DNA from: Trichodelitschia bisporula
Taxonomy: Eukaryota; Ascomycota; Dothideomycetes; Phaeotrichales; Phaeotrichaceae
Assembly (NCBI GenBank): GCA_010356995.1
Contig: ML996713.1
Span: forward strand, 21,612 to 85,611
Length of the DNA: 64,000 nt
Direction: 5' to 3'
In this document: one piece after another, positions 1-9,939 of the stretch
Position numbering within the stretch: position 1 is the first letter of the stretch
How the letters are laid out: every line of letters begins with the position of its first letter
The notes under the pieces: generated by a model
The model's database searches: none
What the model was told of the DNA's origin: nothing
What the model saw: the letters and a program-made list of their open reading frames with translations, nothing else
Made by a program: the position numbers and the translations under genes

Positions 1-583
1 TTGGTGCCCGTGCCGGGGACAAGGATGACGGGCTGCTTCCTGCCGTAGGTGAAGCCCGCCGGGATCTGGATGGCGCGGCGCAGCGTGCCCTCAGGCGTGC
101 TGTACGGCGCATCACCGGAGGCCTTCTTGGGGTACACGGACACCGAGGGCGGCAGCAGGTTGATGTTATATTCGGAGTTGCAGCCAAGGGAGAATGTCAT
201 CAACAGCGTCATGACGTCGGACGGGCCGAGTCCGTTGGCGAACAGCTGGGCAGTGGCATCGACTAGCGTAGGGTTGGAGGCCCAGATGGCCTGGACCAAG
301 GCGACGACCTCTGCTAGGGTTAGGGCTGCAAAGGGGGCCGGCCGCATCACTCACGTGCAATCGAGGTCGGTGTCGTCGCGGGGAGGCTGATCAAGGAGTT
401 GACAGCCGTCGAGATATCCGCCACGGCACCCGAGAGGGCCCTGTGGATGGTGTTGAGGGCATCCTGGAGCGCACCGCGCTTGGTCAGCGCGACCGCGGGC
501 GCGGGAGCAGGCTGAGCATGAGGGGCGGCAGCGGCCCCGAGCATCAGCGGCGCAAAGGCCATCAAGAGAGTGGACGCACGCAT
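1..583 (-). CDS. CalB-like secreted lipase, 5' part (cut by window edge)
   Basis: Exons 583-355 and 310-1 (continuing beyond the window); the 44 bp intron 354-311 has GTGAGT, a CTAAC branch site and ends in CAG, and splits a Gln codon in phase 1. The ATG at 583 opens a signal peptide (MRASTLLMAFAPLMLGAAAA) followed by a Pro/Ala-rich stretch and a Lys-Arg pair that could be a propeptide cleavage site. After the intron the protein reads as an alpha/beta hydrolase of the Candida antarctica lipase B type: it ends at the window edge in VILVPGTGT, the beta-strand and oxyanion-loop segment typical of that family. The catalytic Ser, Asp and His would lie outside the window, so activity cannot be judged. 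Likely an extracellular lipase or esterase. Seen: signal peptide, intron, family motif. Inferred: substrate class. Confidence 0.85.
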
Positions 584-2279
584 GGTGCTTTTAAGGAATG
601 ACTGGCAAAGAGCGACTGGAAGGTAAGACAAGAGAAGGACTGGAAAGAAAGACAAATGAACAGAGGATAATTCTTGTGGGAGCGTCGATCTTCTTCACTT
701 GCGGCTATTCAGCCTGGCCTATTTAACTAACCGCCTTCACGTCCCCGGCTCCTCATGCGGGGCCTTGGGCCTAAGCGAAGCCGCGACCCCCTTCCATCAC
801 CTCGGACTGACTCGGAAGCTTCAGGTGCGGGGACGGGGGGCTCTGCCGCGCGGCTGAATATAAATGCCGACGACTGACTGGCTGACGAGTCCACATTATT
901 GGTGGCGCGTCCCGTGGGGTTGGTAAGGCTGGAGTGCGGCGTTAACGGCTCGCACGCGAGGGGCACGACAAAGGAGCCGGGCCGCCTTCTAGAAGACGAC
1001 CCGTCTTTCCTTCGTGTCGAGTCAGGCTGTGGCTGCGCGATATGCGGGGATCATCGATGGACCTTGGATTTGAAAAACTAGGCCCACGGGAAACCGCGCG
1101 ACTTTGGGGAGTTGCTCCGGTCATGCAGAAACCAAGTGGGCGGCAGTCAGGACACCATGGGGAGTCAGCAAGCGCCGTGAGAAGCAATGTTCGCCTACAA
1201 TGGGGCTTGATTTAGATACATATTGACATTCAAGCAGATCGGGGAAGGATGCTCATCTCGGTTAGGGATCGGATCAACACCACGATACAAAGATGTCGGT
1301 AACCAAACAGAGGTAAGCTGACGGGGTATCATTCCCAACCGAACCTTATCTGCAACAAATGGATCTGCAAGAGGCCGAGGATAGCAATGGGCAATTGGCA
1401 ATTGCCTATGTGGAGCCGTCGCTCGAACTATCGAAGATGGGATGAATAGCGTCTTTGAGATGTGCGTGATGTGTTACGCTAAGACGAGACTTGGTGAACT
1501 GTCGTTCATCCTTTCCCCTGAGACACGGAACGGAAGGGGTTGATCCGACGCCGGCTCAAGCCACCAGCGTCCCAGCGCTAGCATCTTTCCATCCATCATC
1601 TCCGGAGTATCCTCTATTATTCAGACCATCGCTCCACTACGAGCCGAGACTCCTTCTTCATTGCCGTCGTAGCCGCCTCGTTCCATCGTCACTCTACGAG
1701 GACGACATCTCGCAAGCGCCCTATTGCTTCTCCAACCGACTGGAACTCCATTGTCGCCATGGTCGTGTCAGTAATGGTCGTCTGCGCGTTAAGGTTCCCC
1801 AAACGTGCTTGAAACGCTAGCGTGTTCCTTACCGTCTTCCGTTATTCCATGCAGCTGTCAGGGCGATCTCAACTGCGTCATTTCTAGCCGCAGCTCGCAA
1901 ACACCTCATGCCTATATTGAGGCGACTATCCGCCTTCTCAAACCATGGATCGCAGTCCGCTCCTTCGAGACCGAAACGTTGCTTGATTCACTTCCGCTTC
2001 AACGACCGCCGTCTGGTAAGCAGCCACACCATGGTGGCCATCGCTGAGCGCCTACGGCAGTGGCTGCAGAGTGCGGTCTGGCGGCCACCGTCATGTCCCG
2101 ACCGCTAGTCATTGCCCGTTTCCCTACGGATGTACGGAATAGTTAGCCGCCATTCACAACATGGGGCTCACCCGTTCGTGCACCTTCGGCTTATTTCTTT
2201 CATGCAGGACACTGGCATACATTCCATCGGTAGCAAATGTGACTTGAGTCCTGATCGCTGACAACTACTCGACTACAGT
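584..2279. other. Intergenic region between lipase and AA9 gene
   Basis: No convincing gene. The first 300 bp upstream of the lipase contain a minus-strand TTAAATA-like element near 720-728 that could serve as its TATA box. The remaining open frames (for example 1491-1820 plus) have no recognisable content, non-coding-like composition and no paired splice sites. It is also the 3' flank of the AA9 gene. Confidence 0.5.
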
Positions 2280-3489
2280 CTACCCCACAAACCTCCGCTG
2301 AATCTTTCCTGGCGCCGCCTTTGGCAGCGGATACGACAGCCCGGGAACTTCACTTCCCGGCCCACGCCCCTGCGGACTGTTGGGATCATACATCGGGCTC
2401 CCCTTCGGCTGCGCAAAGCCCACGTACGCCGGATTGCCCGGGTTTGTAGCGACACACTTGGCCGTGCTGGGATCCGCTCCAGGCTCCCAGTGGCAGCCTC
2501 CACCGCCGGGCTTCTTCGCCGAGTCGGCGTGCACGATGGCCTCAAAAGAGCTGTCCAGCGCCAGCTTGGCCTTTGCATATGCCTCGCCGCGTTCGCCCGT
2601 CAGAGCGCCAGTTTCGGTGACGGTGGGCGGTGGGCCGACGGGGGGCTTGGCCGGAGCCTGGTATACAGCAGGACCAGGCGAGGGATACCGGTTGACGCCG
2701 TAGTAGATGTTGTCAAGGATACCCGGGTGATCCCACTGGTAGCCGCCCGGGAACCGCACACCCGGCGGCGTTGCAGTCCCTTCGCCGAGTACCTGGACCT
2801 TGACACACTGCGGGAAGAACTGCGCGCCGGACACCTTGGTGGTTGTGTTGGCACGGAAGGAGAAATGCAGCGAGATCAGCTCATGGCGCACGACGTAAAA
2901 GCCCGGCTTGATGTCGCTGGGGATGGTTGCGGTCATGACGTTGTTGTTTTTGATCAGCACATCGCTTCCCCACTCCTCGGTCTTCGAATCGTATGTGCTC
3001 TCGTGGATCTTGAAGTACGACACGTCGTTGGGTGAGCTGTTCTCCGTCGGCATCAGACCCATGTACTACCACAGTCAGCGTTTGTTCAGCATCAAATGGC
3101 GATCACGTACCGTCAGCAACGGTCCCTTGTGGTTCGCGAACCAGTCCGTCCACTTGAAGCTAATGGTGCTCCCAGCCCGGGCAACGGCATGGATCTGAGG
3201 CGCCTGCAGCGGCGAGAAGCGGCACGCAATGTCCGGCGAGCTGACGTCCATGACGGGCCCCAGGCCACGCGAACTCCCAGTCGTGTTCGAGTACTCCCAC
3301 ATCACGCGCTTGACACCCCACTCGGTGTCGAGCCGTGGGTCGTAGGCAGGATACCTGGCACTGTCAGCTGGACCGAGGTGGGCTGCCCCGACGGGATACA
3401 TACGTGATGCCATCGATGACAAGGCTCTTCACGATACCGTGGGCGGCAGCCAGGCTCGCGGAGCCCAGGATGGCAGCGGCGTAACGCAT
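2280..3489 (-). CDS. AA9 lytic polysaccharide monooxygenase (secreted), axial Tyr replaced by Phe
   Basis: Exons 3489-3404, 3354-3111 and 3065-2280 (371 aa); introns of 49 and 45 bp. A 16-residue signal peptide ends at AAA so the mature chain starts with His17, the N-terminal ligand of the copper histidine brace. The second brace ligand is His104 in NHKGP. Further AA9 marks are YPAYDP (30-35), the secondary-sphere His177 in ISLH, Cys73 and Cys197 (likely disulfide) and the FPGGY...HPGI C-terminal region. AA9 enzymes oxidatively cleave cellulose or other beta-glucans outside the cell. Odd: the family's axial Tyr in the Q-x-Y motif is Phe here (Gln192-Phe193-Phe194), an arrangement better known from bacterial AA10. 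The C-terminal ~110 residues form a Pro/Gly-rich extension with a short Cys-containing segment and no carbohydrate-binding module that I recognise. A related family such as AA16 is possible but less likely. Confidence 0.9.
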
Positions 3490-4051
3490 TCTGGCGGAAA
3501 AGGAATGAGGGACGCGCAAGAGCGATGCTAATCTTCAGGTGCCCTCTCCCGATCCTAAATACTTGGTGTCGGCGGTTCCATCCTCCGAGCGGTTGCGGGG
3601 AAGCTGTCAAGCTATCGGCGCCGTCGTCATCCCCCCTGGTGTGAAACACGATCTCCCGTTCCCGAAGGGGACATGACCCGCATGGCCCACGATGTGATTT
3701 GCTCGCGCCCGGAGACGATGCGAGAACGATGCACACGGGCCGGGATCGCGTTCGGATAGATTGCCGGGAGCTTGTTTAGCGCGCTGGGGTTGTATGAGGG
3801 TCTAAACGTGCAATATAGGATAGGACTCGTTTATGAGTCCGTGGTGAGAGTGGGACGAAGGGTGTGGTACGTTTTCAGGATGTCTATAGTGGTGTTCCGT
3901 TATCTCAATATGCGCAGCCTAGAATGCAGGTTTCCAGATCGGATCGATTAGATGATGACATCTCCATATCCCAGTATTCCCATGTTCATTTACTTAGTGC
4001 CCAAGCCGTCTCAGCCTGGCTGCTAACCACCACTGCGTCGCCCACCTCCAG
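3490..4051. other. Intergenic region (AA9 promoter side)
   Basis: Promoter region of the AA9 gene on the minus strand and 3' flank of the exonuclease gene. It contains GC-rich patches and an AT-richer segment around 3790-3960. No gene or clear element was identified. Confidence 0.4.
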
Positions 4052-4807
4052 TCACCACATGCTGCTCCACATCTTGGGCGAGCGAGACCTCTCTGGCCCA
4101 TTTGGATCATACTCCGGAGTCTGAGACTCCCTCACCCTCTCCGCTGCTCCCCACTGAACCTTCACCTGCCACGCAGGATTCATGCGGCCCATGTATACCG
4201 ACCACAGCCGCGGGAGGAACTGAACGTCCTCCGCACAGTACTTCTTCAGCGCCTCGGGCAGCGGGCGCTGGTTGAATACCTCATAGGCGCCTCCGCGCTC
4301 CGGCGCAAACATCGCCTTCCCATGATCCTTGGATTGTTGCCATGCCGCTTTTTCGCTCGGGGAAAGATTGGCGTGCTCTTCCACGCACTTGGTGAGACCG
4401 CTTAAGAACTTCTTTGAGTAGTGGCGCGTGGCGAGTTCCATGAGCTGAACGTCGTGAACACCGGCGAGAGAAATGCCGAAGAGGGAGAACATGGCATCGG
4501 AATCGTTCCGGACATCGAAGAAGACCTTCGGAATGTTTGGTGATTCGAGGATGAACTTCAGGGTTTGGCCCGACTCAGTCGCCGTTGTGAAGGCGGACGC
4601 ACCGAGGCTGTAGACATCGATGAGGTAGGTGGTGTTCTTGGTGCTGACATGGATTTGTAGGATTGAGATCGTGCCTGTCCGACCCAGATTGATCCCCTCA
4701 ACATCGAGGTAAAGGGAGGGTGGGGACGTTGGGAGTCCGGTAATATCGCGGAGGAGCTCAGTGACTTGGACAGGATTGTCGATGAAGTGCACGGTAGGAG
4801 AAGCCAT
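4052..4807 (-). CDS. DEDDy 3'-5' exonuclease-domain protein
   Basis: Single-exon 251 aa protein. The 3'-5' exonuclease (RNase D/Exd1-like) fold is shown by its three motifs: Exo I with Asp35 and Glu37 in LDVEGINL, Exo II around KVFFDVRNDSDAM (about 94-106), and Exo III with Tyr190 and Asp194 in YCAEDVQFLPRLW, the DEDDy arrangement. The four acidic residues would bind two metal ions and hydrolyse nucleotides from a 3' end. There is no HRDC or helicase domain, so it resembles the stand-alone Exd1/Egalitarian-like proteins common in filamentous fungi, whose substrate is usually unknown. The C-terminus is short, charged and Ser/Pro-rich. The ATG at 4807 has no in-frame competitor that preserves the domain. 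Family certain; RNA versus DNA substrate not determinable. Confidence 0.9.
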   Translation of the reverse strand: MASPTVHFIDNPVQVTELLRDITGLPTSPPSLYLDVEGINLGRTGTISILQIHVSTKNTTYLIDVYSLGASAFTTATESGQTLKFILESPNIPKVFFDVRNDSDAMFSLFGISLAGVHDVQLMELATRHYSKKFLSGLTKCVEEHANLSPSEKAAWQQSKDHGKAMFAPERGGAYEVFNQRPLPEALKKYCAEDVQFLPRLWSVYMGRMNPAWQVKVQWGAAERVRESQTPEYDPNGPERSRSPKMWSSMW

Positions 4808-5507
4808 GGTGTGCAGGTAAGGTGCGCTGATGGAGGATATTCGTGTTGATGTAGGATGTCCGCGTCGCCGTAGACCTGATCACTCTTTAGGAGCTGCGCA
4901 GGCTGCGGTTGTGTAGAATACTGTGCCGCGAGGCAGGCACCAGCCGCATTGTTGGCGCTTACTGCTTAGTTGAGAAGGCAGACTGCGGTATGTGGTAGAA
5001 TGTCACGGACCAATGTCTGCGCTGGGTCCTACTCCCTCAAGGTATGACAGAAGCTCCGTTTGCCAGACCCGGGCTCCTGGAGGCCCGGGTTTTGAAAAGC
5101 CGTCGGTTCATGGCAAGTTGCAAAGATTAAAGTCTATTCAGAACCTGTAGAGCATCAGTTAGCTGAACAAATGATTCCGACCCCATGAGACGGGAGAGAC
5201 AAACACACTCACTGCATCCAGAGTCGATTAACTAGAACTAATGGCTCCGTGGGCTGGACACGTGCAATGGCTATGCTGTGAAATGAAAGATCATCAAGAA
5301 GACGAAGAAGAGAAGAGTTTCAGAGACGATCGAAGCTTAAATACACTTGTGATGCCAAGTATCCTCCCACGCTCCTTCCTCCTAGCAATGCTCCTGCCTC
5401 GTGTCTCCATTAACTCCGGCCGTATGTCCACGTCTTTAGATCCAAACGACATCGGCCCATCGGCTCATATTCCATTCTCCCTGTCGAACGTACTGTATCG
5501 GCCCAAC
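4808..5507. other. Intergenic region holding one copy of a dispersed repeat
   Basis: Promoter side of the exonuclease gene and 3' flank of the small gene at 5508-5939. Contains the dispersed repeat at about 5330-5388. No gene seen; the plus-strand open frame 5241-6002 is mostly the antisense of the neighbouring gene. Confidence 0.4.
5330..5388 (+). repeat. Dispersed repeat, copy 1
   Basis: A short block with TAAATAC, then GATGCCAAGTATCCTCC and GCTCCTTCCTCCTA, recurs nearly word for word at 56150-56208. A partly matching block (GCTCCTTCCTCC followed by ATTATGCGCACATTAC) lies at 63783-63818, and a looser one near 59590. Conserved spacing between sub-blocks argues for shared ancestry rather than chance. 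Nature unknown: remnant of a mobile element or of duplicated flanks. Confidence 0.6.
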
Positions 5508-5939
5508 CTACGAAGCGTGATACCGTATCTTATCATACCCGGCGATGGTTCTGCTAATCCCATCCACAACCTCCTGCTCCTCCACCGACCAATACCCCAC
5601 CGGCATGCTTCTCCAGCCCTCGACAGTAACAGTAACTTCCTTCAGCAGCGCATTGGCCTGAAACTTCAACTCCTCCCGGCGCGGTCGCTCCGCATCAACG
5701 CAGTTCTCCATTCCCCAAATCATGATATCCAGTGCGTACATCTGCCGCAGCAAGCCCGCGCACCGCGCCACGTGCTTCACCTTCGCGGCTTCGAAGGCGG
5801 CATCACTACTGATAGTGCGACTTTGGGGCCTCAGGGATTTACGGCTGATAGTCGAGGCCCGCTTGTGTTCGATGGCGGGAATGGCTTCTTTGGTAGGCCG
5901 GGGCTCGGGACCATCGTTGCGTTCCCACGGCCAGCGCAT
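5508..5939 (-). CDS. Small conserved-looking protein of unknown function
   Basis: Single-exon 143 aa frame from the ATG at 5939 (MRWPWERNDGP) to the stop at 5508; an upstream in-frame TTG extends the frame only by non-ATG codons. The N-terminal third is basic and Ser/Arg-rich; the rest is helical and amphipathic with several Trp residues (IMIWGMENC, VTVEGWRSMP, VGYWSVEEQEVV) and ends KIRYHAS. No signal peptide or membrane segment. The regular hydrophobic spacing and sensible codon use support a real protein, but I do not recognise the family. It may be nuclear or cytosolic. A further upstream exon cannot be excluded. Confidence 0.6.
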   Translation of the reverse strand: MRWPWERNDGPEPRPTKEAIPAIEHKRASTISRKSLRPQSRTISSDAAFEAAKVKHVARCAGLLRQMYALDIMIWGMENCVDAERPRREELKFQANALLKEVTVTVEGWRSMPVGYWSVEEQEVVDGISRTIAGYDKIRYHAS

Positions 5940-7135
5940 GGTGCTAGATTGTTGCTTCAATTCGTGGATTGCCGAAGAAACAACATATGGCTGGATACTT
6001 GAGGCGTACCCAATTTGACGGCTCGCTGTTGAACTGGTACTGGATGAAGGCCCAGATAGCGTCAGGCGGAGCCGTGTGCTAGGCCTAGCAGGACTTGGAG
6101 TACTGTCGTAGATTGTCAGAGATAATTATCAACATCAGCAGCCTGGCCGCATCAGAGTACTATGGCGCCTCACATCACCTTTGACAAGTCCGAAAAGCGT
6201 CAAGCGCGAGCAGCTGTGAGAGAGCAGTCAGGGCCAAAGTCTGTTCGTACAAGCAAAAGAAAAGATTGAAGAGTCGCCAACGGTCGTTGACGCTGTCAAA
6301 TTGGAAAACCTTCGCGAAGTTGCTGTGCAAAGCTCGACTCTCATAGCCTTACCTCACCTGCTTCACCCTCCTCAGCCCCAGCGCGAAAGCGGGAGACAGC
6401 TTCCCCCGCAGGTGACAGGACCAAGGCTGAGCACCCACACCAACGCACAGACCAGGCGGAGAGGCTGCAGGGTTTCCAGGCTGGCACGGGTGCGGACGCG
6501 ATGCAGCACGGCGAGGACTTGTAGGGATTGGTTGCGAAGTGAGTTCGGAGGACGGGTATGCAGGATACGTGTTCGATGGGCGTACATTGTTGAGTAGATT
6601 TGAGGCCGTGGATGATTCTAATGGTTGGAGTTGGCCTTGTCGTCATGTTGGGCTTGCCAAGCGAATGTCCGCATCGCTGGACGAGGCTAGATAGTGGGGC
6701 GCGAACAGAACGAGAATGCAAGATAGGGAGGCTAATTGCTGCACGCTCTGTATCTGGCGAGTCGTGCGGGATTTTGCGGGTTTCCGTACTGAGGAACGCC
6801 TCCCTGATCCGCATCAGCCTGATTAAATTCAAGTTGACGTGGTTGAGATAGGCTGCATATCAGTGGGGTGCCCACAGACGAAGGAGGGATCGGCCCGCAT
6901 CGTATCGAGGCACTCACTTGATCCAAGCTAGAATATGGTTTGCCTTGCCTCGATTAACTAGTCTGTAGCCCGAAATGACCTGCACATCCCAGCTCGTCCG
7001 CTTAGGCCGCAGTCGAGTGTGAGGAGGGGAAGCGGCTCGGAAGCGGTACCTTGTACTGTGCTAGCAAACCAGGCATATCGCACCGAGCCGTACAAATGTA
7101 ATCTATGCTATGCCCGCCTAGAACAAATCTTGCTT
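5940..7135. other. Intergenic region
   Basis: About 1.2 kb between the small gene and the 3' end of the Hsp70-like gene. Open frames such as 6341-6832 (minus) have scrambled, Cys/Ser-rich translations without domain signal. No repeat, RNA gene or promoter motif stood out. Confidence 0.4.
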
Positions 7136-9481
7136 CTAAAGGTTGGTTGCAAAGTGCGCCAGAACGTCGTGCTTATGTATGATCGTCACATCAACCCGCT
7201 TGTCCACCACGATCATAGCCTCGACTTCAGCGCTATAGGGGTGGCGCACTCCACTTCGACGCTTGCCCGACTGCAAGTTTTGAACTGGAATCCTCGAAAG
7301 ATCAATTGCTAGATTGTGGACCTGACTGTCTCCTGAAATGTCTGCGCGTTAGCAGTTACTCGTAACCCTTTGCATCGCCCAGCCGAGGGCACTAACCTTG
7401 CGGGAGCTCCCGCAGCACCGTCGGCGGATCATCCATGCCGGTTGTAGTAAAGTCCAGGCTCAACTTCCCCCCTTCCTCATAATGCTTCTTTGTGAAATTG
7501 AGGCGGATGGGATATCTCTGGATCAGGGGATCGCCGGGGAAGATGACATCGCCTTTGTTCACCATCCAGGTGATCTGGTCGGTAACTTGGCGTTGACCAT
7601 GATATGCGTTCTTAACAGCCTTTTGCTTGAAGTCGCGCCAATTTTCGTACGACCGCGAGACGCAAACGCCATATGAGCGACGGCATATCCAGACCTTAGA
7701 GGCGATACCGGCTCCCATGCCGATGGCTTTGAGGACGGCACCTTTGGCCACGCCGCCCCAGCTACATTCAGTCAGATTGAGTGCATAAAGGGTAGTGTAC
7801 AAACCAGTCCTGGGCCCTTTTAACATCTATTTGATAGCCGGACGCCCAGTTCTTGACGGAACGCAGCAGGTATTCGTTTTCGGAGAAGCCCCCGGCCATA
7901 AACACGTTCTGAACCGCGTAAGCACCACACGTTGTCAAGCGTTCCAACTGACCGTGACCTGACAGTGCACACCATGGCTAATCGTCGATTGAACTTGCCC
8001 CATCTGCCGTGCGATGAGTGCCACAGTTTCATCCACGCTATAACTGAAGATCTCTTTCATGTCGGCACTCGGGAAGTCAGCACACTCAGCACCAACGGGC
8101 GACACATACCCAGTGAGTCGCATCATTCCCGCCTGGATGGCGTCTGGATACTCCGGGGTAGCCACTGCTCCTCGAGGAAGCTGCAGCGTACATCCACGGT
8201 CGACAGACGCGAACGCCCGCTTGTGTGGCTCAAAGCTGGCAAGACAGACTCTGGCCACCTTGCTCATCGCAGTGTGGCCGCCAGCGCCTAGATCGTGGGG
8301 TGGAAGCTTCACGTTCGTGATCCGCCTCGAAAGCCAGCGGAGGAAGCCTCTGTCGACATACGTTGCTCCGCATTGAGCCCCTTTTACCATGTTAGTGGAT
8401 CCTTCCAGCGGCAAATACACTAACCCGCGGGTGCTCCGATGATCTTCAGTTCGAGTGGGTCTAGACATTCTACCTGGTATGCCACCAGGTCAACCGTGCC
8501 GCCACCGCAATCGCAAACGATAAAGCAATCACCCCCAACTAGCGTATTGAGGTCGCGGCCCAACAAGTCTCGGATAGTGTACAAAGCGCAGGCTTCGGGT
8601 TCGGTGGTGACGAAGATATTGCGGAGGAGCGGTAGCATTTGATTTGTAAAGGAACCAAGCACAGCACGGACTGTTTTGTTTTTCGCCTCGTACGTCCAGC
8701 CCTGCGCCATTAGCGGACACCCTGATTATAAAGACGTTGCTTACCGCGGGATGTGTAACGACAACGTCCACTGGAACATTTTCAAGTAGATGAGACTGCT
8801 TGCTTTGGACAAACCTGTACCAGTGTCTGGCGACCTTTGCGAGATAGTCCCGAATGATGTCCTCGTCATTGCGGGCGAGGTGTCGCGGCGGGTCTAGCGT
8901 GCTTCCCTCTTGGAGCTTGTTGGCCAATCTCATCCCCTTGGTCAGCTCCAGAAGCTTTTCTAACTCCTTCAGCGGTGAACGCCCCTGGAGCTCAAGCTTC
9001 GTCCATTGTAGTGCAACGTTCGCGGTTGCGGGGTCGATGGAATGTCCCCATTGGTGATATTGGCCTGAGGATCGGGAGTAAGAAAGCACGGATGGGACTT
9101 TAGTTTCCTTTCTCTCCGGCCAGTCGCTGAAGCATTGGACCTGGTCCAAGGTGGGCTCGGAGACATCATCGCTTATTTGAGCCCAGGCCAGACCTAACGC
9201 TGTCAGAGAAGTCGGAAACTTGCGGAGTCCTCACCAGTGAATGTTGTGCCATAGTCGATGCCGACAACCACGTACGGCCCTGCGTCGCCGGTGGAAGCAG
9301 CCATCGCTTCTGAAGTTGAAGGCACCAACTCGCGCCTAGCGGGTATTCCTTCGTTGATCGAGATCCTAGAGGATCTTCTTCTGGGAATCGGGGTCCTAAG
9401 TGATATTCCTTCGGGATAGGCGTATTTCTTTGACCACGATGGGCCGCGTGGACCTTTACCAGCACCGGAACTGGAGGACAT
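7136..9481 (-). CDS. Hsp70-like ATPase-domain protein (HSPA12-like fungal family)
   Basis: Eight exons, all phases closing, 677 aa: 9481-9235, 9193-8745, 8701-8425, 8380-8110, 8067-7953, 7908-7805, 7761-7397, 7341-7136. Introns are 41-55 bp with CTAAC or CTGAC branch sites. Actin-like ATPase marks: phosphate-1 VVVGIDYGTTFTG at 71-83, phosphate-2 IVCDCGGGTVDLVAYQV, and the adenosine motif VFMAGGFSENEYL at about 455-467. The N-terminal 60 residues are basic and low-complexity, and the C-terminal part is not the canonical Hsp70 substrate-binding domain. This matches the divergent Hsp70-like proteins expanded in filamentous fungi, whose role is mostly unknown; ATP binding is likely, classical chaperone activity is not established. 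The fourth intron (8109-8068) is a multiple of three, so it could be retained without a frameshift. It shares a promoter with the divergent coiled-coil gene at 9940. Confidence 0.9.
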
Positions 9482-9939
9482 TCGTGAGGGGCGTAGCGGT
9501 AGCAGCGGATCTTGTGGTCCACCTAACAGTGATATCCTTTAGGGAGGGTAAAAAGTCCGCGCCATTCTGGTGGCTACATACCCGTAGGGGGCGTCTGCCA
9601 TGATATTGAGCAGCAGCGGGACAAGCATCTGGTTGACAAGGCTAGCTGTGGCGCTTCTTTGACAAGGATGCCGGTGTGTCGGCGGTTAGTGCAGCCTCGC
9701 CTCTCCACAGCACCTGCAGTTACATGCTGCGGGTGCTGCAGGGTTATGGGCCGCCAGCGAGGCAGATACATTTTGTGCCCCCGCATGGGGCCAAGAGGGA
9801 CACAGCTGAAAGCGACACCGTCGGACTTCCTGGCCGCAAGGCTATCGCTCCAGCGCCCGCACGGTCGTGGGACCAACCCCTCCGAACTCCGCAACTTCTT
9901 CTTCATAACTTTCGCTTTGTTATCATTCCCGTGCTGATT
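9482..9939. promoter_or_regulatory. Shared bidirectional promoter of Hsp70-like and coiled-coil genes
   Basis: The 458 bp between the two divergent start codons must hold both promoters. Open frames run through it on both strands but begin without good ATG context. No definite TATA or heat-shock element was identified. Confidence 0.5.
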
